From Pseudobowmanella zhangzhouensis (GTDB lineage Bacteria > Pseudomonadota > Gammaproteobacteria > Enterobacterales > Alteromonadaceae): a stretch of 64,000 nt of DNA. The stretch is from assembly GCF_042662685.1 (NCBI RefSeq), contig NZ_JBHSYO010000008.1, positions 62,001-126,000 of the forward strand, read 5' to 3'. The translations under genes and the position numbers were made by a program. Position 1 is the first letter of the stretch; each line of letters starts with the position of its first letter. Below the pieces are notes generated by a model. The model saw nothing but the letters and a program-made list of their open reading frames with translations, searched no databases and was not told the DNA's origin. Below, piece by piece: positions 1-9,188 of the stretch.

Positions 1-843
1 ATCAGTCGCGATGAATTTGACCGCGATGCATTACGTGAGGCACTCGATGGGGTATCGGTTGACGATTTGCGACGCCAGCTCACCGAATTACTGTCAAACT
101 ATCATTTGCGTGTGTTGATGTTTGGCAATTATTCCCTCGATATCGCGAACAGCATTCATACCCGACTCAGCGTCGCGAACGCCGATAAGCCTCGCTATAT
201 ATCGCCGATGCTTTCCCTGCCACCGGGCACAACGCTAAGTTGGCAACAGGATGCTGAGCTTAATGATACGGCCTGGTTGGATGCCTATACCCAGCCCTAT
301 AGTGTGGAACAGGACGCAACATCACGACTCTTAAGTCAGCTAATTAATGGCGCGATGTTTCGGGTGCTGCGCACAGAACAACAACTGGGTTATTCGCTGG
401 GATATTTCACTTTACCCATTCAACAGCAGTTGTTTAGTGGTTTTTATCTGCAATCGGCAAATAGCGATCTCACCACAACATTTGCGGCGGTAGAGCGCTT
501 TAAAGAGGATTTTCGTGCACAGTTACAGGCACTATCAAGCGATGAACTGAACACCACCCGCGCCAGTTTGCTAGCCAATCTGCAAATGCCGCCAACCAGT
601 ACCACAGTAGCGCTCAGCCGGGTTTTACGTGACTGGCAACAAGACCATCTGCAGTTTGATCAACGTCAGCGCCTGATAAACGCGGTACAAAGCGTCACGC
701 TACAGGACATATTGGCCCTGTATGACAGCTACGCCGGACACACCCGTTATTTGATTCAGTTGCGGGGGGCGAACTTCCAACAAACGCCGTTTATCCAGTT
801 GACGGACGCCAAACAGATAACGTCGCTAAACGAAGCGCATTAA
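1..843 (+). CDS. M16 (pitrilysin/insulysin-like) metallopeptidase, C-terminal part
   Basis: The frame is open from the first base, so the gene begins outside the window and about 280 residues are visible. They include FRVLRTEQQLGY (visible residues about 120-131), which matches the LRTEEQLGY stretch in the C-terminal half of long M16 peptidases such as E. coli protease III. The zinc-binding HxxEH motif lies in the N-terminal half and is not in the window, so catalytic competence cannot be judged. In this family the C-terminal half closes the peptide-degradation chamber around the active site. Whether the protein is exported cannot be seen. The gene converges on the copper receptor, with a hairpin between them. 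The family call is firm; the exact member is not. Confidence 0.85.
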   Translation: MSRDEFDRDALREALDGVSVDDLRRQLTELLSNYHLRVLMFGNYSLDIANSIHTRLSVANADKPRYISPMLSLPPGTTLSWQQDAELNDTAWLDAYTQPYSVEQDATSRLLSQLINGAMFRVLRTEQQLGYSLGYFTLPIQQQLFSGFYLQSANSDLTTTFAAVERFKEDFRAQLQALSSDELNTTRASLLANLQMPPTSTTVALSRVLRDWQQDHLQFDQRQRLINAVQSVTLQDILALYDSYAGHTRYLIQLRGANFQQTPFIQLTDAKQITSLNEAH

Positions 844-844
844 C

Positions 845-870
845 CGGCGTGAGGCTGTTGCTTCACGCCG
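845..870. terminator. Hairpin between convergent genes
   Basis: An 8-bp stem (CGGCGTGA pairing with TCACGCCG) with a 10-base loop lies between the M16 peptidase and the convergent copper receptor. The T-tract is weak on both sides (ATCAATTTTA on the plus side), so it is probably an inefficient bidirectional terminator. Confidence 0.55.
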
Positions 871-884
871 ATCAATTTTACCGC

Positions 885-2930
885 CTAGATTGAATAATCC
901 AGCTTTAACCACAATGTGCGACCCGGTTCGTTCACCTTGTCCTCGCTGACAAAGCCTGGGATCAACGACGCACTGCGACTGAGCGCTTCCTGATAAGATT
1001 TATTCAGTAAATTATCGATACCCAGACTTAGCCGCCAGTTGGATGCTACTGTGCGACTGGCATTAACGGAAACCACGCCAAACCCGGCGGTGGGAGTGGT
1101 ATCCAGCCCCACGATAGTCCCCTGCCCCTTGGCAATATGCCGCTGAGCCCTGACCAGGCGCCACACACCGCCCCATTGCCACTGGCCAGAGGTATAGCCG
1201 AGGTCGATTCGCAGCTCAGCGGGGGCCTGCTGTGCCAAATCGCGACGGTCTGTGTCATTCATGCCGCGGCTGACAGATAAAGCACTTTGCACCCGCCACG
1301 CCTGATCTATTTGCCAGCTCAGCGATGCTTCTCCGCCGTAGGTGTGTGCCGCGATGTTACGCACCGTTTCCGGTCCCATCATGCTTTGTTGATCCAATAA
1401 CACATAGTCTTGATAGTTGGCGTAGAACAACGAGACATCCCATTGCAGACTGTCTGTCTTGCCCAGCCAGCCCATGTCCCATTGATGGGTTATTTCCGGC
1501 GCAATATTAAACGCCGATGGACTGGTTTGGCTCCCTCTGGCCTTGCCTAATAATTCCCAGTAGTCGGGGAAACGTGCCGCCCGGCCCCAACCGGCATACA
1601 TTGCACTGTCGGCAAACTGCTGCTCGAAGCGGATAAATCCGCTGGTGAGGATGTCTTCACGCACATCTGCAAAGGTCGGATTCATCACCGACACGGTCAT
1701 GGTTTTCATCAGCATGGAACGCTGGTCAATCGCCTGCCAATCGTCTCGACGAATGCCCAGATGCCAGCTGCGTGCAGGGTTGAGCTGATAATCGCTCTCA
1801 ATAAACACGCCCCACTGGCTAAATTCACCGTCTGACAGGTGCGGCTTGTCCTGATGGGGCATCATCAACTGATTCATGCTCATGCGATTGGTATGCACAT
1901 TGTCATTGGTATCTGCGCCGAGGCGCAGTTGCCACCCATCAGCGGGGGTAAGCGTGGCCTGTAATCGGCCACCATCGGTGGTGCGAGTCGGATTCATCGC
2001 GGCGGGATTTGGCAGCATCATGCTGGGCGTAAAGGTACGCAGCGAATAGTTATCCATTACATGATCAATATCACTTTGATACCAGTTTACTTCCAGCCGT
2101 GATAACCAGGGGGTGATGTCGTCCTGCCGTAAGCGGACACCCCACTGGCTGCGATCAAATTCGCTACCATCCATACTGCGATCGGCGTAGGCGGCTTCAC
2201 CAGCACTTTGCGCCAGCGTGATAGCCAACACACTGTTTTCAGTTGGCGTCCAGGCCAGCTCTGCGCTACCTCCCTGACGTTGATAATGACTGTTGACCAC
2301 ATTACCCTTGCCATCGCGGTAGTTGTCACTTTCTGCATAAGAGCCGGTAAATCTCACATAGCCTTGTTGGTTGCCGCCCTGCAGATCCGTGCTCAATTCA
2401 CGCCGCGCAAAACTGGCTATAACCAGACTCACATCGCCCTCGATGCCGGCTTGTTGCATCGGCTGCTCCTGACGTTCAAATTGCACGGTGGCGGTTGCAG
2501 GCAGGTTCAGCACACTCTGTGGGCCTTTGATGACCCGGATCACATCATAGTTGTGCGGGTTAATATAGGCGGTTGGCGGATCCATGCGGCTATTACAGCC
2601 CCCCAGCAACATTGTGCCATCGTTAACAATGGTCAGACGGGAAGCGGACATACTACGAAATACCGGGTCACCGCTGACCCCACCCTTGCGAATCAAATTA
2701 AATCCGGCAATGGTTTTAAGGTAATCGGCCCCATCGCTGGCCGGCAATGGCTGACGAGGCTGTTTAGGATCGGTGACTACCTGACCGGGTTCCAGCATAT
2801 GTTCGGAGGTGACCACAATCCGCTCAACTGCCGGATCTTTATTCTCTGTTGGTGTGATATCAGTGGTGTGTTGAGCATGAGCGCCGGCTGCCAGCAATGC
2901 CAGCGTCAGCGGGGAAAATACAAAGCGCAT
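885..2930 (-). CDS. TonB-dependent copper receptor (OprC/NosA type)
   Basis: Predicted outer-membrane TonB-dependent receptor of 681 residues. It has a signal peptide (about 1-19), a TonB-box-like segment (ERIVVTS, about 36-42), a plug domain and a C-terminal barrel ending in LWLKLDYSI. The plug motif GGCNSRMDPPTAY (110-122) is characteristic of the copper receptor family that includes Pseudomonas OprC and NosA. The predicted loops between about residues 300 and 420 and near 515 are rich in methionine (for example MNQLMMPHQ, MLMKTMTVSVM), suiting copper-ion ligation. The DUF2946 gene lies 65 bases upstream on the same strand, and such proteins often accompany these receptors. Copper as substrate follows from the family; it is not shown here. 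Confidence 0.9.
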   Translation of the reverse strand: MRFVFSPLTLALLAAGAHAQHTTDITPTENKDPAVERIVVTSEHMLEPGQVVTDPKQPRQPLPASDGADYLKTIAGFNLIRKGGVSGDPVFRSMSASRLTIVNDGTMLLGGCNSRMDPPTAYINPHNYDVIRVIKGPQSVLNLPATATVQFERQEQPMQQAGIEGDVSLVIASFARRELSTDLQGGNQQGYVRFTGSYAESDNYRDGKGNVVNSHYQRQGGSAELAWTPTENSVLAITLAQSAGEAAYADRSMDGSEFDRSQWGVRLRQDDITPWLSRLEVNWYQSDIDHVMDNYSLRTFTPSMMLPNPAAMNPTRTTDGGRLQATLTPADGWQLRLGADTNDNVHTNRMSMNQLMMPHQDKPHLSDGEFSQWGVFIESDYQLNPARSWHLGIRRDDWQAIDQRSMLMKTMTVSVMNPTFADVREDILTSGFIRFEQQFADSAMYAGWGRAARFPDYWELLGKARGSQTSPSAFNIAPEITHQWDMGWLGKTDSLQWDVSLFYANYQDYVLLDQQSMMGPETVRNIAAHTYGGEASLSWQIDQAWRVQSALSVSRGMNDTDRRDLAQQAPAELRIDLGYTSGQWQWGGVWRLVRAQRHIAKGQGTIVGLDTTPTAGFGVVSVNASRTVASNWRLSLGIDNLLNKSYQEALSRSASLIPGFVSEDKVNEPGRTLWLKLDYSI

Positions 2931-2995
2931 AATTGTTCCTTTTTATCAGGCACGAAGCCCGCGCGGCCGCGCCGCGTGAATTAATTTGTGATGAA

Positions 2996-3409
2996 TTAAC
3001 TGATAAAAAGAAAGGTTGGTGGGGCGCGGGATAATCCCCTTGAATAAGCGGCGACCCGCACATCCGCGCTAAGCAGCGCAAATTCCCCATGCACCAGCAC
3101 GGGTATGGAGGTGTGTGAGTGAACGGAATAGAGCTCGCTAACCTGATCCTGCCACAGAGCTAGCTGACAGCCCGGTTCCTGCAGGCTGGCCGGTGCTTCC
3201 TCAGGCGCATCGACAAACACAAAGTGACCCGCGTCGGCACTGGCGAGAGGATCAATCCAGCGCATATCGCGACCGGTACAGATCAGCTCCACATGCTCGC
3301 TGGCATAGAATGAAGCCAGCTCCAGCATCCGGCCATTAGTCCAGGCGCCAAATAATCCATTGGCGGCCAAGGCACATAACAGCAGGAAAGATAAAAATCT
3401 GGAAAGCAA
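2996..3409 (-). CDS. DUF2946-like protein upstream of the copper receptor
   Basis: A 137-residue protein with a hydrophobic N-terminus (about 4-18, signal peptide or anchor), the segment ELICTGRDMRW (about 41-51) and the C-terminal RAPPTF. These resemble DUF2946, whose members typically carry an ICTGxGM-type motif and end in RGPP. The paired C-terminal cysteine motif (CPLC-like) of many members is absent; GCQLAL holds only one cysteine. DUF2946 genes are frequent neighbours of copper receptors, so a periplasmic or membrane copper-handling role is inferred; the molecular function is unknown. The start is TTG with only a weak ribosome-binding site, so the first residues are uncertain. Probably co-transcribed with the receptor. 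Confidence 0.65.
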   Translation of the reverse strand: MLSRFLSFLLLCALAANGLFGAWTNGRMLELASFYASEHVELICTGRDMRWIDPLASADAGHFVFVDAPEEAPASLQEPGCQLALWQDQVSELYSVHSHTSIPVLVHGEFALLSADVRVAAYSRGLSRAPPTFLFIS

Positions 3410-3495
3410 ACTACAAAACCGTGATGACTGACAGGGTCAGATTACCTGCTTAACAACCACCGGCAAAGCATTTCAACGACAATTATTGATAAGCA

Positions 3496-5208
3496 TCAAG
3501 CTGGCAGTAGCGCATCGACCAATAATTGCACCGACACGCGCCCGCGAAACTCGTTCACATCCAGTTTGTACGCCAGATGAACATGGTGGGCCAGCGCGTT
3601 CGGCCAATGATCGCGGTCCACATTAAACGCGATGGCATCGAGCAACAATCCGGTTTCGGTTTTCACCTGCATCTTCAGATGATTTTCACCTACCACGCGC
3701 TGAGATTGCAGTTCAAAGTAACCGTCAAAGCACGGCTCCTCAAATCCCTGTCCCCAGGGCCCTGCCTGTTTCAGTAATCGGGCAAATTCCAACGACAAGT
3801 CAGCGTCACTGAGTTGCCCGTCACTCAGAATCTGCCGCTGTGGCGGTGTATCGCCGAGTAATTTCTTCGCGGTGTGATTAAACGCCGCCTCAAAATCAGG
3901 CAGATTTTTCACCGGCAACGACAATCCGGCCGCCATGGCATGGCCACCGAATTTACTGATTAATCCCGGATGCGCCGTATTCACTTCATCTAACAAATCG
4001 CGCATATGCAGTCCGGGAATCGAGCGCGCCGAGCCTTTAATGATGTCATCATCCTGATGGGCAAAGGCGATGGTTGGGCGGTGATAGCGCTCTTTAATTC
4101 GTCCGGCCAGAATGCCGATCACGCCCTGGTGCCAATCTGCCTGATAAAGGCATATACCATGGGGGACACTGTCTTCAGTCAGCGCCAGTGATTGCAGCGC
4201 CTTAATCGCTTCCTGCTGCATGCCGCTTTCAATTTCGCGCCGCTCACGATTCAATCCATCTAAGCGACTGGCAATCTCACGTGCCTGATATGTGTCATCA
4301 CATAACAAACACTCGATGCCCAACGCCATATCATCCAGGCGACCGGCGGCATTTAATCGCGGCCCCACTACAAAGCCCAGATCTGCGGCAGTCAAACGGG
4401 ATGCCTGACGATTGGCCACCTCCATCAGGGCAATAATCCCCGGGCGGCAACGGCCGCTACGAATACGTTGTAAGCCCTGATGCACCAAAATCCGGTTGTT
4501 ATCGTCTAATCTCACCACATCCGCGACGGTACCGACCGCGACAATATCCAGTAATTCCGCCAGATTCGGTGCAGACCGCTGGGTAAACCAACCCCGTTGG
4601 GTCAGTTCTGCCTTGAGGGCCAGCATCAGATAAAATGCGACCCCGACGCCGGCCAGATGTTTGCTGGGAAAATCGCAGCCCAGTTGATTGGGATTAACGA
4701 TGGCTTTCGCCTCTGGTAACTGTTCGCCAGGTAAATGGTGATCGGTAATCACCACATCGATACCTAACTGATTAGCCCGCTCCACGCCGGCCAGACAGGC
4801 AATGCCACTATCCACTGTCATAATCACTTCGGCCTGCATTTGTGCGGCTACATCGACGATTTCCGGTGATAAGCCATAACCAAAATCAAAGCGATTAGGC
4901 ACCAGATACTGATGACCCTGACAGCCCATGCGCGCCAATGCCAGCATACACAGTGCGGTACTGGTGGCACCATCTGCGTCAAAATCGCCGACAATCACCA
5001 GGCGTCTACCGGTTTCAATGGTGTCAGCCAACACAGACGCCGCCTGCCCGATACCTTTGAGCTGTTGATAATGGGTCAGTGCCTGCAATGAAGTGTCCAG
5101 CTGACCGCTATGTTTAATGCCGCGGCTGGCGTAAATATCTGCAATGCGGGGATGCACCACGCCAGACAGGTCTACCCTGTCTGGCGCTGGTCGACGAACA
5201 ATTTGCAT
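3496..5208 (-). CDS. recJ: Single-stranded-DNA-specific exonuclease RecJ
   Basis: Cytoplasmic 5'-to-3' single-strand DNA exonuclease used in recombination and mismatch or base-excision repair. It has 570 residues, close to the E. coli enzyme (577). DHH-superfamily metal motifs are visible in order: DFDADGAT (75-82), TVDSG (131-135), DHHLPGE (156-162), and GGHAMAAGL (421-429) in the DHHA1 domain, followed by the OB-like C-terminal domain. It lies 25 bases downstream of dsbC and on the same strand as xerD. The xerD-dsbC-recJ order is the one found in E. coli, which supports orthology and a shared transcript. Confidence 0.97.
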   Translation of the reverse strand: MQIVRRPAPDRVDLSGVVHPRIADIYASRGIKHSGQLDTSLQALTHYQQLKGIGQAASVLADTIETGRRLVIVGDFDADGATSTALCMLALARMGCQGHQYLVPNRFDFGYGLSPEIVDVAAQMQAEVIMTVDSGIACLAGVERANQLGIDVVITDHHLPGEQLPEAKAIVNPNQLGCDFPSKHLAGVGVAFYLMLALKAELTQRGWFTQRSAPNLAELLDIVAVGTVADVVRLDDNNRILVHQGLQRIRSGRCRPGIIALMEVANRQASRLTAADLGFVVGPRLNAAGRLDDMALGIECLLCDDTYQAREIASRLDGLNRERREIESGMQQEAIKALQSLALTEDSVPHGICLYQADWHQGVIGILAGRIKERYHRPTIAFAHQDDDIIKGSARSIPGLHMRDLLDEVNTAHPGLISKFGGHAMAAGLSLPVKNLPDFEAAFNHTAKKLLGDTPPQRQILSDGQLSDADLSLEFARLLKQAGPWGQGFEEPCFDGYFELQSQRVVGENHLKMQVKTETGLLLDAIAFNVDRDHWPNALAHHVHLAYKLDVNEFRGRVSVQLLVDALLPA

Positions 5209-5233
5209 AGGTGAGTATTAGGGCGAAAAAGTG

Positions 5234-5950
5234 TTATTTAATTTTCTGCAGTGTTTGCAGTAATTGTTTAGGAGGTAAATAACCCGGCATCAGGCTGCCA
5301 TCTTTGGCAATGATTGCCGGCGTAGAGTTCACGCCGACACTTTGTGCAAAGGCATATTGTTCTGCAAGACGGTTATCACATTGTTTGGGTTTAACTTTTT
5401 GCCCGGCCATCCCCTTAGTCATGGCTTCCTGCGGTTTATCTGCGCACCAGATTGACTCCAGCTCATTAAACGAGGGATGTTCCGTGCCATAACGGGGAAA
5501 GGCCATATATTCGACGGTAATACCCAAGTCATTGTATTCATCAATTTGCGAGTGCATACGACGACAATAGGTACAGGTGGTATCGGTAAACACAGTAATT
5601 TTGTATTTCTCGTCTTTGGCAGGAAAAACCAGTTTGCTGTCGGCAAATGACGCCACTCCCGCTAAACGCACCCGGGTCATGGTTTTTTCAGTTTCATTAA
5701 CCAGACCTTCCGTCAGGTTATACATCAGCCCGCGCAGCAGGTACTGACCATCCGGGGTGGCATAAAATACACCTTGCGAGGTGATCACTTCACGCAGGCC
5801 GGGCATAGCCGCCGGGTTAATCTCACTAACCGCCAGGCCCAGCTGATTTTCGAATAAGTCGCGTAATACATCGTCATTATCGGTAACCAGTTGCGCACCG
5901 GCCGACACACACCAGAACACACTGGCAATCAATAGGATTAACTTCTTCAT
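5234..5950 (-). CDS. dsbC: Periplasmic thiol:disulfide interchange protein DsbC
   Basis: Periplasmic disulfide isomerase of 238 residues with a signal peptide (1-20, cleavage after AGA), an N-terminal dimerisation domain and a C-terminal thioredoxin fold. The redox motif CTYC is at 126-129, the cis-proline loop NSTPAII at 208-214 (Thr210-Pro211), and a second cysteine pair at 169 and 191, as in E. coli DsbC. The frame is open further upstream, but the ATG at 5950 has a GGGAG ribosome-binding site at good spacing and gives a clean signal peptide. Known role: correcting wrong disulfides with electrons from DsbD. LptD, also in this window, has four candidate disulfide cysteines and is a DsbC client in E. 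coli. Confidence 0.95.
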   Translation of the reverse strand: MKKLILLIASVFWCVSAGAQLVTDNDDVLRDLFENQLGLAVSEINPAAMPGLREVITSQGVFYATPDGQYLLRGLMYNLTEGLVNETEKTMTRVRLAGVASFADSKLVFPAKDEKYKITVFTDTTCTYCRRMHSQIDEYNDLGITVEYMAFPRYGTEHPSFNELESIWCADKPQEAMTKGMAGQKVKPKQCDNRLAEQYAFAQSVGVNSTPAIIAKDGSLMPGYLPPKQLLQTLQKIK

Positions 5951-6031
5951 ACTACTCCCGAGTTTGGTTGCCGAAAATAAGACCGGCTGACACCGCATAT
6001 TGGCTCATTGTATGTGAATTAAACCTGAAGT

Positions 6032-6961
6032 TCAGCCTCTGGGATGATGCTCACCAATGACTTTATGTAAACGACTGGTCGCCACATGGGTATAAATTTG
6101 CGTGGTAGACAGATCACTGTGCCCCAATAGCATTTGCACGACACGTAAATCTGCACCATGGTTGAGTAAATGGGTGGCAAAGGCGTGGCGAAGAGTATGC
6201 GGTGATAACTCGCTACTGATACCCGCCACCTGTGCGTAATATTTAATCCGATGCCAGAACGTCTGACGTGTCATCATCTTGCCGCGATTGCTGGGAAACA
6301 GCCAAGCGCAATCACTCTTGAGCAACATACCGCGCCCTTTACGTAAATACACATCAATGGCGTCAAGGGCCTGTTCACCGAGGGGGACTAAACGTTCTTT
6401 GCCACCTTTGCCGGTAATTCTGACCATGCCCTGGGTCACACTAAGCTGATCCATACGTAAACCAACCAACTCCGTAACCCGCAAACCTGTTGCGTACAAT
6501 ACTTCTAACATCGCCTTGTCCCGCAATTGCACCGCATCCTGCGCGGTAGGGGCAGCCAGCAACGCATCAACCTGCTCTTCGGTCAGCGTTTTTGGCAATG
6601 GCTTAGGTAGCTTGGGATTTTTAATCTGAACCAACGGGTCTGCGTGGCGTAATTTTTCGCGCAGCAGATATTGTACAAAGGTGCGTAAACTGCTGAGAAA
6701 GCGTGCCATGCTGCGAGCCTTCATGCCTTCATCGTAGCGTAGCGCCAGATACTGATTGACGGCCTGATCATCAAAATCTTTCAGGTCGATAGATTGCTCA
6801 CTGAGGAAATCACTAAATTGGCGTAGGTCACGTCGATAGGATTGCAGGGTGTTTTCACTCAGCCCTTTTTCCAGCCATACGGCATCAATAAATTGATCGA
6901 CCAGTAATTGATTATTCGACATGACGGTAGTCACTGAAAGGTTAGAGGCACGCACATCCAT
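6032..6961 (-). CDS. xerD: Site-specific tyrosine recombinase XerD
   Basis: Chromosome-dimer resolution recombinase acting with XerC at dif sites near the division septum. With this start it has 309 residues. The catalytic set is complete: Arg161 (ATGLRVTEL), Lys185 (TGKGGKE), His255 and Arg258 (HTLRHAFATH), His281 (LLGHSDL) and the nucleophile Tyr290 (TQIYTH). The N-terminal SAM-like DNA-binding domain begins QFIDAVWLEKGLSENTL. Two starts are possible: ATG at 6922 gives the usual family length (296) but has no ribosome-binding site, while ATG at 6961 has GGAGAG eight bases upstream and is preferred. It is followed by dsbC and recJ as in E. coli, so it is the housekeeping recombinase and not a phage integrase. 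Confidence 0.95.
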   Translation of the reverse strand: MDVRASNLSVTTVMSNNQLLVDQFIDAVWLEKGLSENTLQSYRRDLRQFSDFLSEQSIDLKDFDDQAVNQYLALRYDEGMKARSMARFLSSLRTFVQYLLREKLRHADPLVQIKNPKLPKPLPKTLTEEQVDALLAAPTAQDAVQLRDKAMLEVLYATGLRVTELVGLRMDQLSVTQGMVRITGKGGKERLVPLGEQALDAIDVYLRKGRGMLLKSDCAWLFPSNRGKMMTRQTFWHRIKYYAQVAGISSELSPHTLRHAFATHLLNHGADLRVVQMLLGHSDLSTTQIYTHVATSRLHKVIGEHHPRG

Positions 6962-7131
6962 TTTGCAATCTCTCCATTTTGCATATACGACCATGTTAGC
7001 AGGCTCTGTCCGCTTCGGAACACTGTGCCGCCGAATTTGAACCAGCAGAATTAGCGGTTGGTCGTATTGTGGCAAGTCCCTTGCTCACAATTTATTCAAA
7101 TGGTTTGACTGGCCTATCTTAGGTGCACAAC

Positions 7132-8379
7132 CTAACCAGATACTCGCGCTGTCGGGAAGTGGTTCGACACCACCTGGCGAATATTATTTCCCCATACAAT
7201 GGCTTGATTAAACAAACTATGCAATTGACGTTGGTCTACACCCATTTGCTTGGAAAAACGAATCAAATTCAGCCAATTGGCACTTTCAAACGCTTTGGCC
7301 GTATGCAGATAGGTGGTCAAGCGCCCTTCTTTACTCATTAAGGCATCTTTAATTTCATTATCCACCGGCAATTTACCAATCACGGTATTGATATCCTGAT
7401 CCAGCAGCGTATCGAGCAATGAGAACAGGCCAACCAGAAAACCTTTAGGTGGATTGTCTTTGTCCTTACACTCGTGGCTTAGCAATTCGCAAAACTTCGC
7501 CCGAACCAGCGACATATGCAACAGTTCAAACGGCTTGTCATCACTAATACGCGCCAGCGCCACAAGCGAAATAAATTTCTTCAACTCCAGTTCACCCATG
7601 TAATTTAACGCATGGCGTATAGAGGTAATTTCATAGCGCTTGTTGATTAGGGGGTTGTTGATAAAGCGCAACAACATATATGACAAGCCCACATCTTTCT
7701 CAAAGATGTCATTCACTTTCTGTAAGTCAAAGCCGGCGTGTGCGGTAATTTCCATCAGTTGCAGCATTGCCAGCTTAGAAGTTGGCAAATTGCGCGACTT
7801 AATGATTTGTGGCTTAGCAAAGTAATAGCCCTGATACAAATCGAAGCCATAGGGTTTGAGTTTTTCGTACTCTTCGCGGGTTTCGACTTTCTCTGCCACC
7901 AGTTTGATATTCGCACGCTGAAATTTTGGCAAATGCTGGGCGATGGTTTCTATTGGCGTACGATGGGTATCGACCTTGAGCATGTCGATATACGGCAAAA
8001 AAACATCCCAGCGCGGGTCAAAATTATGATCATCCAATGCCAGGGTATAGCCATTGTTTTTAATGCGTTTGCAGGCCTCGACCATTTCCCTTGTGGTAGG
8101 AATGGTCTCAACAATTTCCACCACGGTTTTTTCCGGATTCAGTATACTGGTGAAATCGTTGAGCAGTGAATCTTTGTGGAAGTTAATAAATGAACGTTTA
8201 TCGCCACTGAATTCTTCCAGCCCCAGTGTCAGATAATTTCTTGCCAGAATGCTTGAAGTCGCCTCATCGGGCAGAACATCCGGAAAACAGTTATTCTTGC
8301 CGTCACGAAACAATAGCTCGTACGCCTGCACTTCCATGTTGTTGTCTAAAATGGGCTGCCTTGCTACATACGCAAACAT
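7132..8379 (-). CDS. EAL-HDOD signalling protein (CdgJ/YuxH-like)
   Basis: A 415-residue cytoplasmic protein with an EAL-type domain (about 1-200) joined to an HDOD domain (about 200-400). The EAL motif reads ELL (21-23). Residues at the other metal and catalytic positions appear kept: Asn66, Glu91, Asp116-Asp117, Lys135, Glu163 and Gln183 (YQGYYFAKP). The usual loop-6 DDFGTGYSS is replaced by DDHNFDPRW. Vibrio cholerae CdgJ has the same architecture and is reported to act as a cyclic-di-GMP phosphodiesterase affecting motility, so activity is possible but unproven. The ATG at 8379 is chosen for its GAGGT ribosome-binding site; an ATG at 8427 is open but less likely. The gene lies between xerD and the divergent fldB. 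Confidence 0.8.
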   Translation of the reverse strand: MFAYVARQPILDNNMEVQAYELLFRDGKNNCFPDVLPDEATSSILARNYLTLGLEEFSGDKRSFINFHKDSLLNDFTSILNPEKTVVEIVETIPTTREMVEACKRIKNNGYTLALDDHNFDPRWDVFLPYIDMLKVDTHRTPIETIAQHLPKFQRANIKLVAEKVETREEYEKLKPYGFDLYQGYYFAKPQIIKSRNLPTSKLAMLQLMEITAHAGFDLQKVNDIFEKDVGLSYMLLRFINNPLINKRYEITSIRHALNYMGELELKKFISLVALARISDDKPFELLHMSLVRAKFCELLSHECKDKDNPPKGFLVGLFSLLDTLLDQDINTVIGKLPVDNEIKDALMSKEGRLTTYLHTAKAFESANWLNLIRFSKQMGVDQRQLHSLFNQAIVWGNNIRQVVSNHFPTARVSG

Positions 8380-8573
8380 GTTATCCAACCTCTGCCACCG
8401 AATTGTGCGCTCCCGCGCGTTGTTCATATTCTCTTTGGCACTATACCCGCAGACCCGAACATCACCTAACTCAAATTAACAAAATCCCTACAAGTTGCCT
8501 GAAAAACTGGATCTGTCGTGGTGTCGCAAGCAAAATACCCAACCAAATCCTTTAATTTACGGAATCCATCGCT

Positions 8574-9086
8574 TTGAATGTCGGTTTGTTTTTCGGCTCT
8601 ACCACCTGCTACACAGAAATGGCTGCGGAGAAAATCCAGCAGGCCAGTCAGCGCCTGAATATTGAGCTATTTAACATTAAAGATACTCCTCTTAGCCATA
8701 CCCTCACCTATGACGTATTGATCTTGGGCATTTCTACCTGGGACTTTGGTGAACTGCAGGAAGACTGGGAATCTCACTGGGATGAAATCAGTGGATTAGA
8801 CCTCACCGATAAAGTCGTTGCCCTGTTCGGACTGGGTGATCAATTGGGTTATACCGACTGGTTTCAGGATGCGCTGGGCATGCTGCACGATGAAGTCGTT
8901 GCGGCCGGTGCGGTTGTGATAGGTCATTGGCCAAATCAGGGCTATCAGTTTACCCACTCGAAAGCACTCAACGAGGGTCAAACTCATTTCGTGGGCCTGA
9001 GCCTGGATGAAGAAAATCAATATGAACTGACCGATTCACGCATTGCCGAATGGATTCATCAACTGGAAGCCACGTTATTGGACTGA
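8574..9086 (+). CDS. fldB: Flavodoxin FldB
   Basis: A 170-residue FMN-binding electron carrier. The phosphate-binding loop [12 protein letters not shown] (4-15), the segment [11 protein letters not shown] and the stretch [12 protein letters not shown] match long-chain flavodoxins, with especially close resemblance to the start of E. coli FldB ([20 protein letters not shown]). The start is TTG at 8574: an in-frame stop lies just upstream at 8553, no ATG fits, and a GGA lies ten bases before the TTG. The gene is divergent from the signalling gene that precedes xerD; in E. coli fldB is divergent from xerD itself, so the neighbourhood supports the name. A role as reductant donor for flavodoxin-dependent enzymes is inferred from the family. 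Confidence 0.93.
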   Translation: [170 protein letters not shown]

Positions 9087-9173
9087 ATCGTTTAAAAATT
9101 AACTGAACGATTGACCTACATCACCTGCTTTATTGGAAAAATTCTTTGTGATAGCTACACTTGCGGCTAAGTC

Positions 9174-9188
9174 GTGACTTAACGTCAC
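9174..9188. promoter_or_regulatory. Palindrome upstream of the porin
   Basis: GTGAC-TTAAC-GTCAC is a perfect 5+5 inverted repeat about 135 bases upstream of the porin start, with a second ACTTAAC copy 12 bases on. It could be an operator. The spacing does not fit a CRP site (one base too long) or the 11-base period of PhoB boxes. Confidence 0.3.

Noticed and set aside
2208..2984. 258-codon plus-strand open frame opposite the copper receptor
   Set aside because: It is fully antisense to the signal peptide, plug and early barrel of a well-conserved receptor, shows no family resemblance and has no ribosome-binding site.
6032..6961. Tyrosine recombinase as evidence of an integrated element
   Set aside because: The gene is XerD by sequence and by its xerD-dsbC-recJ context; no attachment repeats or phage genes are nearby.
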